A DNA stretch of 64,000 nucleotides, from NCBI GenBank assembly GCA_019055375.1, contig JAHQIW010000455.1:45567-109566 (forward strand), in the 5' to 3' direction. Source of the DNA: Parelaphostrongylus tenuis (lineage: Eukaryota > Nematoda > Chromadorea > Rhabditida > Metastrongylidae). Of the stretch, positions 1-12,223 are shown one piece after another. Numbering within the stretch: position 1 is the stretch's first letter; every line of letters begins with the position of its first letter. Position numbers and translations under genes: made by a program. The notes under the pieces are model-generated. The model was not told the origin of the DNA, ran no database searches, and worked only from the letters and a program-made list of their open reading frames with translations.

Positions 1-1785
1 ATGTTGAATTTTGTATGAATTCTAATGAAGCTTTTATTATGAATAGCAAATCTTCGTATTCTTCTCATTGTGCAATCAAATTTACCAATGTGGGCTGTAT
101 ATTTTAAACTTTTAAATGGCTAAGTAAATTAATTGGCTCTTAAACAATTTTGATAAGTCGTTCCAATGTTTATTGTACGCTTTGAGTGAAACAAAACTAA
201 AAGTATCATCGTGCATTTCTGTAGCATAAAAATATTTTACTCACTCATAGCGGAGCGACGATTATTCAGTATGGTGGAGGAAATTGAACGATGGATGCTA
301 TGTACCATTATCTTCGGGCTTCGCATGAATTCTATGGACTCATGGCCCGCTCCAGAGGTTCGGCCCGTGCAGCGTCATCTGCTAATTTGCTGCAGGCTTT
401 TGAAGGGATATTTCGATAAACGATGAATGTTACTGTTCTTGACGGATTTCTGAGAGAGCTAATGCAGAGACGATGTCAGCAGTTTTGCCACTTCGTGACT
501 GACATTTTGTAGAGTCTGTCAGAGGTCGAATATCGTTCAGTGGTTGCCATAAGAGCGAAGTTGCAGCTCAGCTCAATTTAACACTATATGAAGTGTAATG
601 TTTTCCTTAAAATCCAACACTGATGCGGTGTACCGGTTGTTTTCTGTCTCTCCATGCAATAAAAAAACACTCCATGTTGACAATTTTTCTGCGTTCGGTG
701 TCACTCAGCAGTTTTATTGTAATTACCGAAGTCGTAGTTTCCAAGAAGTATTTTAAGCAAAGAAAACAGTAAGACAGGAAAAAGGTCATCACTGCTGCAT
801 TCTCAATTAAGTTTCTGTGCTTTCAACGCTGCCTTTTCTTGCGCATAGATGAATTTAAGTTGCTCTTTATAGTGAGTAGATAGGCAATGTCTTTTCATTT
901 TCACCATGTCCACGGGGCCATATTCAATCTTTTTAGCTAGTGTGTTTGACCGTTCAATAGAGGCTTCCGCTAGAGTATATCTTTGAATGCACAGGTCGTC
1001 ACCATCTCCTTGACAAAATTTCATCTTGACGTAGGCCTGTTAATAAGCGATCACTTCATAATTTTTCTTTCCAGCTCTGTAGATCAAAGAATGTATGAAA
1101 TCGCAATAAAAGAGCTAGTTGGTTTTAGCCTGTGAGTGAATATTAATCACTGTAGAAGAGGCCTGAAGGAAAAGTCGAGTGTTTGTGGAAAGAGCGTGTG
1201 GTCGCTCCGCAGCCAAAGGTCTCCAGTGACGCTCACATGGTCGATGGTTACAAATTTACAAGATTGAATGCAATCTCCACGGCTTTATCATTCTAATCCA
1301 GAAAAAGAACAAGGAAATATTTGAACATATTCTTTTTTTGGAATTGTCAGTCACTTCAGCGTATTCTCCGGACTAAATGAGACGAACGCTTTCTTCATCC
1401 TACTCGCATTCAAGAACGATTGCATTCGCGTGTTTTGTTACACGAAAACCGATTTTCGCTAAAGTTCGATATATCAATTATAAGGCGTAAGATCAAAAAA
1501 GAAGAATATTTTACGAAGCAACCTTCAATCAAAGCTTTGCGAAAATGCAAGTGCTCAAGGAGATCCATGACTGAGTTTCGACATCGCCTTCCTCGAGCTC
1601 CTGATCAATCCTCAGAGCTCATTCGTATCTCTATGACATCAATCCCATCAGTATGTCAATTCTTTTGAGCATGAATGAAAATTTTTGGTGTCTGCAAACG
1701 TTACTCTATTTAAAAGAGATCACCTCACGTTATCAGACATATGTCCTTTCTAAAGGATGACGTCAGAGCCCCACGTCATGTCATG
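1..1785. other. No gene recognised
   Basis: AT-rich sequence with only short shadow-like ORFs on both strands and no recognisable domain or convincing splice-bounded exon. I see nothing I can annotate here. Confidence 0.4.
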
Positions 1786-1907
1786 TCAAATTGAGTAAAG
1801 GTGTCTGAAACACAGAGTGGAAGTCAATCTGAGATATGGTGGTGTATGGTTTGTTATGTACAGACACTCTCCCTTCTCATTTATTCCCGTTTTTTGAGAT
1901 CTTCGGT

Positions 1908-2195
1908 TCCACATCAAAGTATTGGAAGTATACCTTCTTGTTTCTTTGTCTTTGATATCGGCAGCAGCTCCACTCGCTGACTGTTCTAGAGTCGCCAAGA
2001 TGCAATCCCTTCTTATAGTCCTAGATCGTCATCATTACCGAGAAAGTGGAATGACTTCAGTTCCACATCAAAGTATTTGAAATAAACCTCTTTGCTTCTT
2101 GGTCCTTAATAACGGCAGAAGTTCCACTTACTGTCTGTTCTACAATTGTCGAAATGCAATTCCATCTTGTAGTCCTAGATCGTCGATTGAACCGA
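1908..2195. repeat. Two-copy tandem duplication, unit ~151 bp
   Basis: Two adjacent diverged copies, about 1908-2033 and 2059-2190, both starting with GTTCCACATCAAAGTATT and both ending near CTTATAGTCCTAGATCGTC or its variant. On the minus strand both units translate to related peptides ending in SNTLMWN. The flank 2195-2275 resembles 30240-30335, so this belongs to a dispersed repeat family rather than a host gene. No function is recognised. Confidence 0.65.
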
Positions 2196-2745
2196 AAGCC
2201 ATGTGCTACTGATAGGGTTTGACATGGAAGCCGAAAAGTATGTCTACTACTCAAAGTGTCATACTGGATTTTGACAATTTTGGAAATATGCCATGGGAAA
2301 TAAAATGTGTAGGGTCAAGACTAGGTGGAGCAAAAGGTGAGACGAGGAGAACTATTTCCAAAACTGTTTAGAAATTTATACACTCCGTTTTGAAATAATT
2401 CTGCTCCTAGCATGATGCCCTCGGATTGAACACCGCTGGACGGTTATGAGATCGTTCGATGCAAGCGATTAGGGGGTGCTAATGCTGACTATCAATTACA
2501 CACGTACTTAATGTCAAAAGGCACTCAGTAATTATCATGGCAATCGTGGCGTTATGCCTGTCGAAATGGTGTAAGTTGATTTCGTAGTACACTGAAGGTG
2601 ATAAGTGGTGATGGTATGAAGGAAACAAGGTGTTCTGTGCAAGTAGTCATGCAGCCTCTATAGTGGCCAACTTATTCAGTAAGGAAAACCTAGGCTGCTT
2701 TTTTTTTGCATGGAAATGCATTATACCTCCTATTTCAAGTGTTCT
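2196..2745. other. Dispersed-repeat flank, otherwise unassigned
   Basis: About 2195-2275 is similar in sequence and order to 30240-30335. The rest is AT-rich with no recognisable gene. Confidence 0.35.
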
Positions 2746-2749
2746 GCTA

Positions 2750-3640
2750 AGAACACGCTCAAATTGAGGAAGGAAAGTTTATGACAGCATTAGCGTTAAT
2801 TTTGTCAAAATCTTTCATACAGGAGTTATATCAGTGATATTTCATCGCTTTTTGATGACAGTGTTCTTGTGAGGGCTTTATTATCCCGAATTTGAATTGG
2901 AACAGCACCACTCTTTGTAGACTGTCCAAAGGGCGCGCCCACCTAAGGTTCATAATGGCCCTAATCGTCCCGGAAAGGGATACAGTAGTTATGTGCCACC
3001 GTCGTGGACAAAACGTGCATTAAACTTCCACCTGGGATCGAAAGCTTTGTCTAGAATCCAGCATTCTTGAATATGCTTTGATCCTTTGTTGGAGAGTGAA
3101 AAAAAAGAATAAGTTCAATTTTGAGGCTCAGTTTCATAACGTGCAATTAAGTCCTCATTACTCGATGAAACAAACTATCGAGATAAGAACAGCTAGACAA
3201 CAGAACCTGTGCTTCACTTTCATGACTTACAGCGACGAAAGCACAAGAAAAATCGTATTCCTTGCACATGCTGAAATCCTGTGAAAGATTACTAAAAGTG
3301 ATGTGATGATCGAGCTCTACACAAACATCATTCAAGAGCATTAGAATATTACCTAAACATTTTACCCATTTCTCGCATGCTTAAAAAGTATAAAGCGATT
3401 TTTGAATGATCTAAGGAAAGATGATGCTGTTCTAGTTGTTATTTCGATCTGTGTTGCGAACCACACTTTGATAGCCAATCTGAAATGAACTAATCGGGTC
3501 AGTACCACCATGCATTGGAAAACAAAAATAAAAGCTAACCTCCATTGGTCCACAGGACTTCGAGCGGCATTTGTAGATTTAATTTGGCAGCATGTATATC
3601 TTTTTTCTCTTGAAACCACAACCACTAATGGAAATGTATC
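2750..3640 (-). repeat. Dispersed repeat family B, copy 1
   Basis: This block is the reverse complement of a second copy at about 35475-36330, some 32 kb away, with alignable sequence over most of its length. Reading on the minus strand, both copies carry two short open frames in the same order; the better one includes the shared words VELDH, SNLSQD, YDFS and LFH.VMRT. The peptides differ at roughly 20 of 64 positions, so I see no clear sign of protein-level selection. It could be a non-autonomous transposon or the tail of one. No transposase or reverse transcriptase motif was found. Confidence 0.6.
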
Positions 3641-3934
3641 TTTGTAGAAATTTTGAAAATAATTTTATGGTTCAATGATATCGCCTACTTTCACAGTAGT
3701 CATACGCCAACTCATTTGCTATAGAGAGGTGCCTAATCATGACGTTGATCTACAGATTAACAGTATGTTTCGCTATTATATCCTCTTCCCTTATCAGCTT
3801 ATTTCAAGGAAGTGCTTAGAAACCTACCAGTCAACCTTTTGTCTTCCGTGAAAGAGCCCACAGCTGCTCAGATGTATCTTATCCCAAACTCAAAATTGCG
3901 ACTCAAGATATTTGATCAAACTTTCAAAAGTAGT

Positions 3935-4515
3935 AATTATTTGATAATTATCTTTCGACCCAACATGTTATGTGGTCTTTTATGGTCACTTGTACAGCTC
4001 AATAAACGTGTTTCGGCCTTGGCAGTCTCGTCAGTTGGGCAGGCCCTTTGTCTTTTAGCCAATAATCTCGAGGGTTTCTACGTCCCCTACATAGAATAGG
4101 CGACGACACACAATTTGCGCGTTTCGTCATGTGATATAAGTCACTAGATTGGCAGGGTTTTACACTTGATTGCTCTTGGTTGGTGATTTCGAAATATCAT
4201 GCCGTTCGTTTCGAGCGTGGTCTTATGGATATATACTCGATACGAACGCTATGATGCTTTGAATTTACCAACCAAAAACAATCGAGTGTAAGACACTGCC
4301 GTCTATGTTTATTTCACTTAACGGCACGTGCAAATTGTATGTCTGCATATCCTGTATGAGGAGATGTTAAGGTCCCCAAGAGGACTGGTTAAAAGACGAT
4401 GGGCCTGCCCAACTGACGACGCTGCCTAGGCCGAAACACGCTTATTGGGTGGGCTGTACAAGAGCTCTTAAAAGACCACATAACATGTTGGCTTAAAAAA
4501 TATTCATCGGACATA
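3935..4515. repeat. Fold-back MITE-like element, family F copy 1 (complete)
   Basis: The left half (about 3937-4170) and right half (about 4270-4515) are inverted copies. The left reads CCAACATGTTATGTGGTC then CGTGTTTCGGCC then AGTTGGGCAGGCCC, and the right carries the complements in mirror order. Terminal sequences resemble ATTTGATAATTAT. No transposase is encoded. Related copies lie at about 35.0, 58.1, 58.9, 59.2 and 62.5 kb. The ORF at 3812-4099 lies mostly inside it and is not a gene. Confidence 0.8.
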
Positions 4516-4611
4516 TTGAACTCTGAGTAAAAGAACACTCGAGACAAGCGAAGTAATTATTATTTTTACGAATTTTTCCTAAATTGGAATAAGTACGGAG
4601 AGAACAAAAGA

Positions 4612-6014
4612 TCACCCTCCAAATCCTTCGTGTACTTCTTCTCGACGTAGAAGCCGTGATCGTACACCTTTGTTCCGAACAGCACCTACACATGTCTCTA
4701 TCAAACTTGTAAGCCTATCCTGTAATGTTGGTTCCTTGTCGAAATGGCGATTTGCGACAAAAATCATGAAATTAAAAAAGCCGTGGAACGAGAGGCCTGA
4801 AAGAAGACGTAAAGTATTGGTATAAAAAGATTCCGTAAAATGAAGCTTTTACGATATGAATATGTGCACCTGTACTTTTGATATCCATATAACCGTTGAA
4901 GCGATGACTTATCTCTTCGATTTTCCCTCCGACTTCGTTTTCCTTGAAATATGGTTGGAGTCCACAGTCTCTGGAAATGTTATGCAGCAAATTCAAAATT
5001 TTTAATGTTACCACTTGAGAATTACCAGTACACAAGGTAAAGAAATTTAGTATATAAAAACGGCAAAAGAAGAAATCTCTCAAATTTGATCGTTCACCAT
5101 GGGATGCATAAACATCGTCTTCACTTTGCATCTTTGAACATTTTCGAAATCTTACCTGACCCTAACGATTACTCATTTAGCCTAACGATCAAAAAAGCTA
5201 GTTCTGGTATCCTCTTGGAAAAGCCTGATGCCAAAACGTCTAGCTCAGATTAATGGAAGGTTTGATGTGCGTGGGAGACGAAATCGAATCATTGATCACT
5301 TATGTAAGGTAAGGTGCCTCTTATCACTGGGCCAAACGGGCCCTTGCAATAAAATAAACTTACTTAATTGCGCGCTTCAGGCTCTGCACACTTATAGTGG
5401 TTAACAGGCGAAGATCTGCATACTGCTTGAATATGTACACCATCTGATCCAAAAACAGCAAGGCGGAGACTTCGCTATCATAGCGATTTGGGAATATCAT
5501 AACAACTATGCTATATCTAGTGATTCTGAAAGTTGGGAACGTCTGAAAGAAGGAATCACTGCACCTCACTTAGGTAAGATCCTTTAGATATTTTCAGCAT
5601 TTTCAAACCGTCTTTTGATCTTAGACCCTGTTGAGAAGAGGAACTAAATCAAGCCCAGTGACTGTTTCGTATTACAAAATAGAAGCGAAACTACTAGAGG
5701 TAAAATATGGAGGCTGGGCAAAAATGCGTTAATCTGGAGTGTTTCGTGGCTTCCAGTATTTGACCAGTAACAAGGAGCAGTGTATCGCGGACAAGAGGAA
5801 TTTGAATAACCTTGACATAATATATGATTTGAATCAAGACAAAAACAAAAAAACGGCATTCATGGCTAAACCTCGTCTATAATGCTCTTTTGGCGGCTGT
5901 CACTATGAGGACTATGCCCGATGGATAACGACGACAACACATTAACTTCAAGAAGAACAGGTGGTCCATCTTCACGGACCATAATGTCGAATCCAACAAT
6001 CTCATACAACAACG
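4612..6014 (-). CDS. TTLL11-like tubulin polyglutamylase, C-terminal half (six exons)
   Basis: Six minus-strand exons: 5872-6014, 5695-5810, 5364-5558, 5098-5123, 4853-5013 and 4612-4719 (TGA stop 4612-4614). All five internal junctions keep phase with GT...AG sites, and no in-frame stop occurs. The first exon has the TTLL signature YEIVGFDIM followed by VLLEVN; in the family these lie at the end of the ATP-grasp catalytic domain and the E and N bind Mg-ATP. Next comes IPLVRDTLLLV, and further on MIFPNRYDSEV, LLFLDQMVYIF and RLTSLIETCVG, which follow the order of the TTLL11-type tail as I remember it. TTLL enzymes add glutamates to tubulin tails, mainly on ciliary microtubules. No exon for the first two thirds of the enzyme was found upstream on this strand; the missing part lies at 16.9-19.2 kb on the other strand. 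TTLL family is secure; the TTLL11 subtype is likely. Confidence 0.75.
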
Positions 6015-6119
6015 CTTTTGCAAATGGAAATAAGAACATTCAAGACATGAAGGATTGTTGAGTGATGTACAAACTAATAAACGTCATGCATGATTTTGTC
6101 TCAAAAAGAGTGATAACAG

Positions 6120-6205
6120 AACGGGTGCTGATAGTGTACCGGTTAGCAAAAGCTACCGAATAGGGCGAAATGCGGGTTCAATCCCATACTAGGCTCAAAG
6201 TTTTA
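6120..6205 (+). repeat. tRNA-derived SINE-like head
   Basis: Contains a box-A-like TAGTGTACCGGTTAGC and a box-B-like GGGTTCAATCCC at pol III promoter spacing. It cannot be folded into a convincing tRNA cloverleaf, so a decayed SINE head is more likely than a tRNA gene. Confidence 0.45.
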
Positions 6206-6258
6206 TTCATGGTTGTGGTGCTTTTTTTTTTCATTTGGCTATAATTTTTTCCAACTAG

Positions 6259-6384
6259 GTGCCCTTATACAAGGATGCAGAGTGGTCTACGGCTAATCCT
6301 TTCGACCTCGGTCCGGCGAAGCCCTATTTATTCGTTGGTTCTGAGCAGTCAGTTCCAGCAAATTGGTGGAAGACCCGAATTTGA
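6259..6384 (+). CDS. Putative isolated 3'-terminal exon, unknown protein
   Basis: An acceptor-like TTTTTTCCAACTAG is followed by 41 open codons and a TGA. The peptide starts VPLYKDAEWSTANPFDLG, continues PAKPYLFVGSEQ and ends NWWKTRI. Its composition looks like real protein, unlike neighbouring frames. I do not recognise the family and found no partner exon. It sits between the TTLL C-terminal exons and the large palindrome, close to the inferred inversion breakpoint, so it may be a fragment of another gene moved here. It could also be part of a dispersed repeat. Confidence 0.3.
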   Translation: MPLYKDAEWSTANPFDLGPAKPYLFVGSEQSVPANWWKTRI

Positions 6385-9300
6385 GCGGTGAATAAAACCT
6401 TTATGCATTCGATTGCATTTCAAAACCTCGCTCAAAGCAATGTAAACTTATTTTGTATTTTAAGCCTTCAATGAAATTTGATATGGCGATTATAGTGGTA
6501 GACGTACGTTTTGGCTTTGGTCTCATCAGTAGCACTGTAGCTTTCGGTTCAGTCAATCCTTATAAAGGAGTATACCCCAGTATATGAAGAATCGACGCCG
6601 ATGTACTTAAACTGCCTGTGGAGTGAAAAAATATGTTATCAGATTACATTGTCTTGAGAGAGGTCTCAGAATAGATGGTTCTTTCTTCTTGAAGAAATGT
6701 TATTAATGCACTAAAAGCGCAAAAAATTTATTTCCTATACAAACATTTTTCGCTGACCAAAGCTTTTTATTAAGTCTTGGAGCCCAGTCGATATGTCAGA
6801 TCCTGAAAACTCCAACAATGTGTCCGATTTTTTGAATGGACTTCGCAATACGCTGAAACAGCTAAAGAAATATTAAGTTTCGCAAGACTAGATTGCTTCC
6901 ATCATTGGCGCACTGTCTCGACCCTTCAGAAAAACGTACTTTCCGATCGTTTTCAATGAGCAAACAATTGTCGGAGCCAAGGGAAAACGATCAATATATT
7001 TTATTTTCAAAAGCCTTTACCATTGAGCTGAAAGAGCAAAATAAAATTTTATTTCTCCTTCAAACATTTCTCGCGGAACAAGGCCATGTCCTTGGACTTC
7101 TGAAACCTATTCAATGAAGCAAATCTTAAGAATTCCTGTGAGGTCTCTGGCTTTTAAGACATATTTCTTAGTGCGCTATAAGCGCCAGAAGAACAATAAG
7201 TTTCGCACCCCGCGCAGCGTGTGTCGCAACTGAAGAGGCTTGCAACATCATCGAAGAGTCTGTGAGCTGAACTCATGTTTCATTCGACAACTTCTTATGA
7301 ACAGCCTTTCGGCTTGCTACACGCTGTGGCTTTGTAAGAACATGACTGCGCCTTTTCAGTACTAGGTAAAGCATGAAGGCTCGTAATAGAGAAAACGCGA
7401 TGAAAGCCACCTGAAAACAATCGAAAGGCAATCGATGTGCAATGGACTGGTGTTACTTGTTGCGAAATGTTGTTAATATACAAGTAAAAGAGTGTTGGTT
7501 CAGCGCCAATATGGCGAAATCTTTTCCACATGCCTACAATGCGTGGTGGCCTGAAGGCGACTCCGCGCTGAGCGAAACGTAACATTCTTTTAGTACGGCG
7601 CACAAAATGCACTTTTCGCAGACACCCTATCAGAATTGACAAAATTTAAGCTATCGAGTAATTGCTAAAATTCTAAAGAAGAACTTTGTTTAGTGAGAAT
7701 TATTTCAATGAGGAACATGATTTTGGTTTAGGCCTTGTAGCACAATGGTGTAGCCACATTGAAAAAATTCACCACTAAAATTTCTATGATTTAATATATT
7801 GGATAGTTGTTCAAACTTAGATAACAAATTAAGGGCGCGTTTCTCTCAAGATTCCAGAGAAAGACGCGGATAACAGGAGTAATCCAGTTTTACGAAACCC
7901 AATCTTCTTTTAGCTGTTACTGCGCACTAAGTATTCCATTTCAAAAACCATAAACTTACTTGGAATTCCTGATATTTGACCTGTCGATTAGTCGTTTATA
8001 CCCTAAAGAAGAAGTTTTGATCAGCGAGAAATATTTGAATAAGCAACAAAAAGCTATGTTTTTAATTCGAGCGCAACAATAAAGCCTTTTCAAGAAAATA
8101 TATCAATCAATTTCTTTTGGCTTAAGCTATCGAATGAACACTCATAAATCAAAAGGACTAAAATACAAGTTTTTTCTGTAAGATCGAAATAGGGCACGGA
8201 TAACGGAAGAGTGCTGAAAATTCCCCTCCAAATTTTCAGAAATCATGCGATGGCCTAGGTCTCGGTGATATTGAAAATGTATTTTCTTTTTCTCAAAGCT
8301 TTTCTTATCGTAATGTAGCAGCTATTGTTATGTTATTTTTCACACTCAGCATACTTTGCGTACTCTGCTGGGGTCTGTAGGTGACTCTCAGCTGAATTAT
8401 TGGTAGCCAACCGTTGGCTCAAATAGAATTTCGACGCTCAAATTGGTTTCTAAAAATGTTTACATGGAGCGCTAATAGAGCTAAAAGAAGATCATGTCTC
8501 TCACTCAAAGTAATTAGCTTGTCACTTGAACTTCAGAACGGATATTGCTTAGAATCTGCAACAACTTTGCTCCTGTCGTAAGATAAGACATTTCTTCCAC
8601 AGTTTTCTCACAAAAGAGGCATGGGATTATTTGAGATAAATTTCTTGATTAAATAAGTAATATCAAGCTCCTCTTCAATGACTTGTCTTTTCGAGGCAGT
8701 AGATGAAACCGATGTGCGCAGCGTCATTCGAGAGACACGCAATTTCCGGTATTTATTTACTTTTTTTCCATTTTGGGATAGTCTTTGGGTCTTTCGCACT
8801 ATGAGTGTAGAAAAACTTTGTCCTGTCGGTGTTCATTGTGTCATAATGCTAGATAAACCCGCTGAGGTGTTTGAACAACGAACTGACTTTTCCAATTGGA
8901 AAACGTTATCTTCTTTTCGCTCTGATAGCGCTCTATGTAAGTCGTATTGAAAATCATTTCGAAGATCGAAATTTTTGAGATTTGGACTATTCAATGACCT
9001 TCAGAAATTTAAAAGTAGCCCATAGACCCTGGGCCGAGCGATTAAAGCAAATTGACTGCGAAACACAATATACACTCGCTGCAACAATGCAGTAAGTAAA
9101 GGTTTCTGGAGAATTAGCAGAGGTACCAATATTTATGCTTTCGAATGATCATTAAAAGTTTGAAGAAATGTGCTTATAGCGAGAAATACCTCCAACAAAT
9201 TGTGTATTCATGTGGATGCATTCCATCTTGAAAGGATTAATAAACAATGATCGTCTTGGTATCGTTTATTTCTTCGACGCGTCCCATCGAAGTGCTCATT

Positions 9301-10194
9301 CGTTAAATTTCAAGCCGCAGTGCAAGTGAAAACTGTGCGGATGACCGCTGTGAGATCGCTAGACAATCAAAGGTTATAACTCAAGAAACTATTATAAAGA
9401 TATGATTGTTAACATAATGAAAGGTATTCGACAAATTGTACCCAAGTAACGATGAGAAGTTTGTACATCCAATTGAGTGCGCCAAAAAGTGTTTAAAAGT
9501 TAAAAAGCAAAACTACACGAAACTACAAATTCGAAAAGAGCGGAATGCCCGCTGGATATAGAAGTTTTGCGTGGTTATCAGCAATGCTTGGATTGATCAC
9601 TTCTTCATAAACAAACAGTAGTGCTTCATTGGCACCTCCATTGTGCTATCGGATCTGATAATGGCCATTTCAGCGAACAGTAATCATTTAATGTTCCACT
9701 TCATATAGAGGCCTTGCAAACAATACATGCTATTTCGAGCACTATCAACACAGATATTGTTGTTGACATGATGCTTCAAAATTTTGTTTTGAGAACAGTT
9801 CTGTGTGTCATTTCAAACAACGTCGTAAAAATATGGCCTTTACAAAACAAATTACGACCCGAGAAATCAGAAGTAGAAAACATAAAAACACTATCGGAAA
9901 ATACGCCCACCCAGCAAAAAAGCAGTGTGTAAACAGGAGTGAACAAAAGTTTACAGTCATATGTTAACACGATCATCCTTCATGCATGATTCCAACGTTT
10001 GGTCCTTTTTTTCAACATCGCTCACGACGAGAAAGCCCGTTCCTGAATAAGAGAATACACAATGCACAGTATAAGGATCGTAGTTCGTGATGTGATGGAC
10101 AAAAACTGTTAATTTTGATAGGTTTACGATGACCAGAAAGACCATTTGGTAACGCTACAGGTCACTTAGTGTCTAAAACGCGAAATAAAATTGA

Positions 10195-10957
10195 CGGTTC
10201 TTTTCCATTAGACGGCACTGGATGAAGAAACAATCCCTCTCGCTGGACAAAAATTTTTCATAAAAGTGTCAGCAGTCATTCAAAATTTTGAATCTCTGGC
10301 TAGCGTTGCAAGTGTCCGTTTTTTTAAGCACCATTTTACAACGCTATGAAACTCAAAATAGGATTGTATTCTACATTAGCAGAGTAATTTTGATATTACT
10401 TTGCTGGAAGCACGAAAAGCATATCATGGTGTAGAGTAGATTTAGTAGAGTCATACATTTAATCTCGAGTTTCTTTCGAAAGGAATAAAATTTCCTAATG
10501 TAATGACGAAAATTCCCCTTCACATGCCACGCACCAGCGCATTTCAGTCGATCGATGGCGGGCCGCCTCATGTATTCTGCGACTACCACCCAGCTGATCA
10601 TAGGCTAGCCTGCAAACAAGCACGCCAAAGATGTGGAACTTGAACTTTCCTTATTACTCTGCAGCGAAATAGTATTTCCAGAAACTAAAGAAAGCTTTGG
10701 CTTTGTGGAAACTTACGCTATCGAATGGCTACCAATAGTCTAAAGGAAGAGCTCTGCTCTGTGAGGAATATGCGCGTGCAAAAGACATATGTTTTCTTTT
10801 TGCTAAAGCGTTATCAAAAGACTTCTCAGAAATGGGCATGTATGGCGCTAGTCAGAGATTTGAATTTTTGAGTGATTACTAAAATTCTCATGGAAGGTTC
10901 TCTTTTAGCGAGAGTGAATGTTTCTTCATTTTGCGCTGTCTAGCAGAAAGTACCAAA
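10195..10957 (+). repeat. TIR element G, copy in the left palindrome arm
   Basis: It begins CGGTTCTTTTCC, then CTCTCGCTGGACAAAAATTT and AGTGTCAGCAGTCATTC, and ends with an inverted version of the same (ATTACTAAAATTCTCATGG, then TAGCGAGAG). Terminal inverted repeats are about 80-90 bp. The interior shares no recognisable transposase. Related copies lie at 12.2, 28.3, 44.7 and 57.3 kb. Confidence 0.7.
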
Positions 10958-11027
10958 TTGATAAATCTTTGACTCATCTGGGGACATCGATTTAATGAGC
11001 GTTCTTCTGTAGCTTTGTCTCATAAGC

Positions 11028-11123
11028 AGTGAGTGATATGCAAGATTCTGAACCCCAAGCGGTAGTTGTACCCACTTTTCACTTATACCGAGCGGCGTGT
11101 ACTACCACTGCATCACCATGGCC
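11028..11123 (-). repeat. tRNA-derived SINE-A copy (left arm)
   Basis: On the minus strand it has a box-A-like GCAGTGGTAGTACACG, a box-B-like GGGTTCAGAATC, and the tail TTGCATATCACTCAC shared with other SINE-A copies. The mirror copy is at 12064-12160. Confidence 0.6.
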
Positions 11124-11442
11124 GTTTCCGTCTCACCCCTACTTCGTTTCAGTATCAGACACGCAGAGTTGCAATAGTATGACAGGAAATTGAGCTGAAA
11201 AACATGTCAAAAAAAACAAAGCTACAATTGAAGGCGGATACACGAACTGACAAATTATCACTAAGATTTCCTGACTTCAGAAGAGCTTCATAAAAACGTA
11301 CTAATTGGTCAATGGTCGATGGCGTTGGCTGATGTCGAAAATAACCGATCGTGTATTGACTCCTTTTTCAAAGAAATCAGTAAATATATGTGATTTGTCT
11401 CCACGACGTCCCTATTCGATGGAGCCACTTTGCTTTCAGTAC

Positions 11443-11743
11443 CTGGATTTGTTGAAAGTATGACGAACAAATCATCAGATATTCTTTAACACGAAGCAAG
11501 AGCTGAAAACATAGTCGTAGCGCTCTTTTTGATTATAAGAGTGCTTATCGCCCTGAACAAAAATTATCGAAACTTCTTGGTATGGCGCTAGTGTAACGAT
11601 GAAGAGGATAATAAAAAAAATTCGTATTCGCGTCATTTTTTTAAAATAAGCCGTCAAACTGTGTACACAGCTACAAAAGTTCCTTCGTAAAATGAGAGCT
11701 ACAGCGTAACAAGAATGTATGGGCCGCAAGCTATCTATATTAA
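11443..11743. other. Palindrome spacer (~0.3 kb)
   Basis: Unique sequence between the two arms. AT-rich, no gene, no internal symmetry that I could see. Confidence 0.75.
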
Positions 11744-12063
11744 GTACTGAAAGCAAAGTGGCTCCATCGAATGGGGACGTCGTGGAGACGGATCACTTAG
11801 ATCCACGGGTTTTTTTTTTTGAAAAAGGAGTCATTACACGATCGGTTATTTTTGACATCAACCACCACCATCGACCATCGACCAATGAGTACGTTTTTAT
11901 GAAGCTTTTTTGAAATCATAAAATCCTAGTAATATCTTATCAGCTCGTTAATCACTCAATTGTAGCTTCGTTTTCTTGACATGTTTTTCAATCCAATTTG
12001 CTGTCATCCTATTGTAACTCTGAGTGTGTAATACTGAAACGAAGAAAGAGTGAGATAGAAACG

Positions 12064-12160
12064 GCCATGGTGATGCAGTGGTAGCATACGCCGCCCGGTA
12101 TAAGTGGAAAGTAGGTACAACTACCGCTTGGGGTTTAGAATCTTGCATATTACTCACTGC
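12064..12160 (+). repeat. tRNA-derived SINE-A copy (right arm)
   Basis: Box-A-like TGATGCAGTGGTAGCATACG, box-B-like GGGTTTAGAATC, tail TTGCATATTACTCACTGC. Mirror image of the left-arm copy. Confidence 0.6.
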
Positions 12161-12223
12161 CTATGAGGCGAAGCTACAGAAGGATGCTCATTAGATCGAT
12201 GTTTCCAGATGAGTGAAAGATTA

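Larger units (their letters stand above)
6673..11442 (+). repeat. Left arm of a ~10 kb palindrome
   Basis: This arm matches 11744-16457 as reverse complement along its whole length. Anchors: TGGTTCTTTCTT at the outer edge pairs with AAGAAAGAACCA near 16450; the frame containing FRPPRIVGMWKRFRHIGAEP at 7.3-7.6 kb (-) recurs at 15.55-15.85 kb (+); the innermost match ends GCTTTCAGTAC. A hand comparison over about 145 bp near 9.6/13.5 kb gave about 8% mismatch. The arm contains an element-G copy (10195-10957) and a SINE (11028-11123). It encodes no recognised transposase, polymerase or integrase. Confidence 0.88.

Noticed and set aside
3812..4099. 95-codon plus-strand ORF
   Set aside because: Lies mostly inside fold-back element F and is not conserved in the other copies.
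11948..12157. 69-codon minus-strand ORF present in both palindrome arms
   Set aside because: It is the antisense of a SINE-A copy, so its conservation reflects the inverted duplication.
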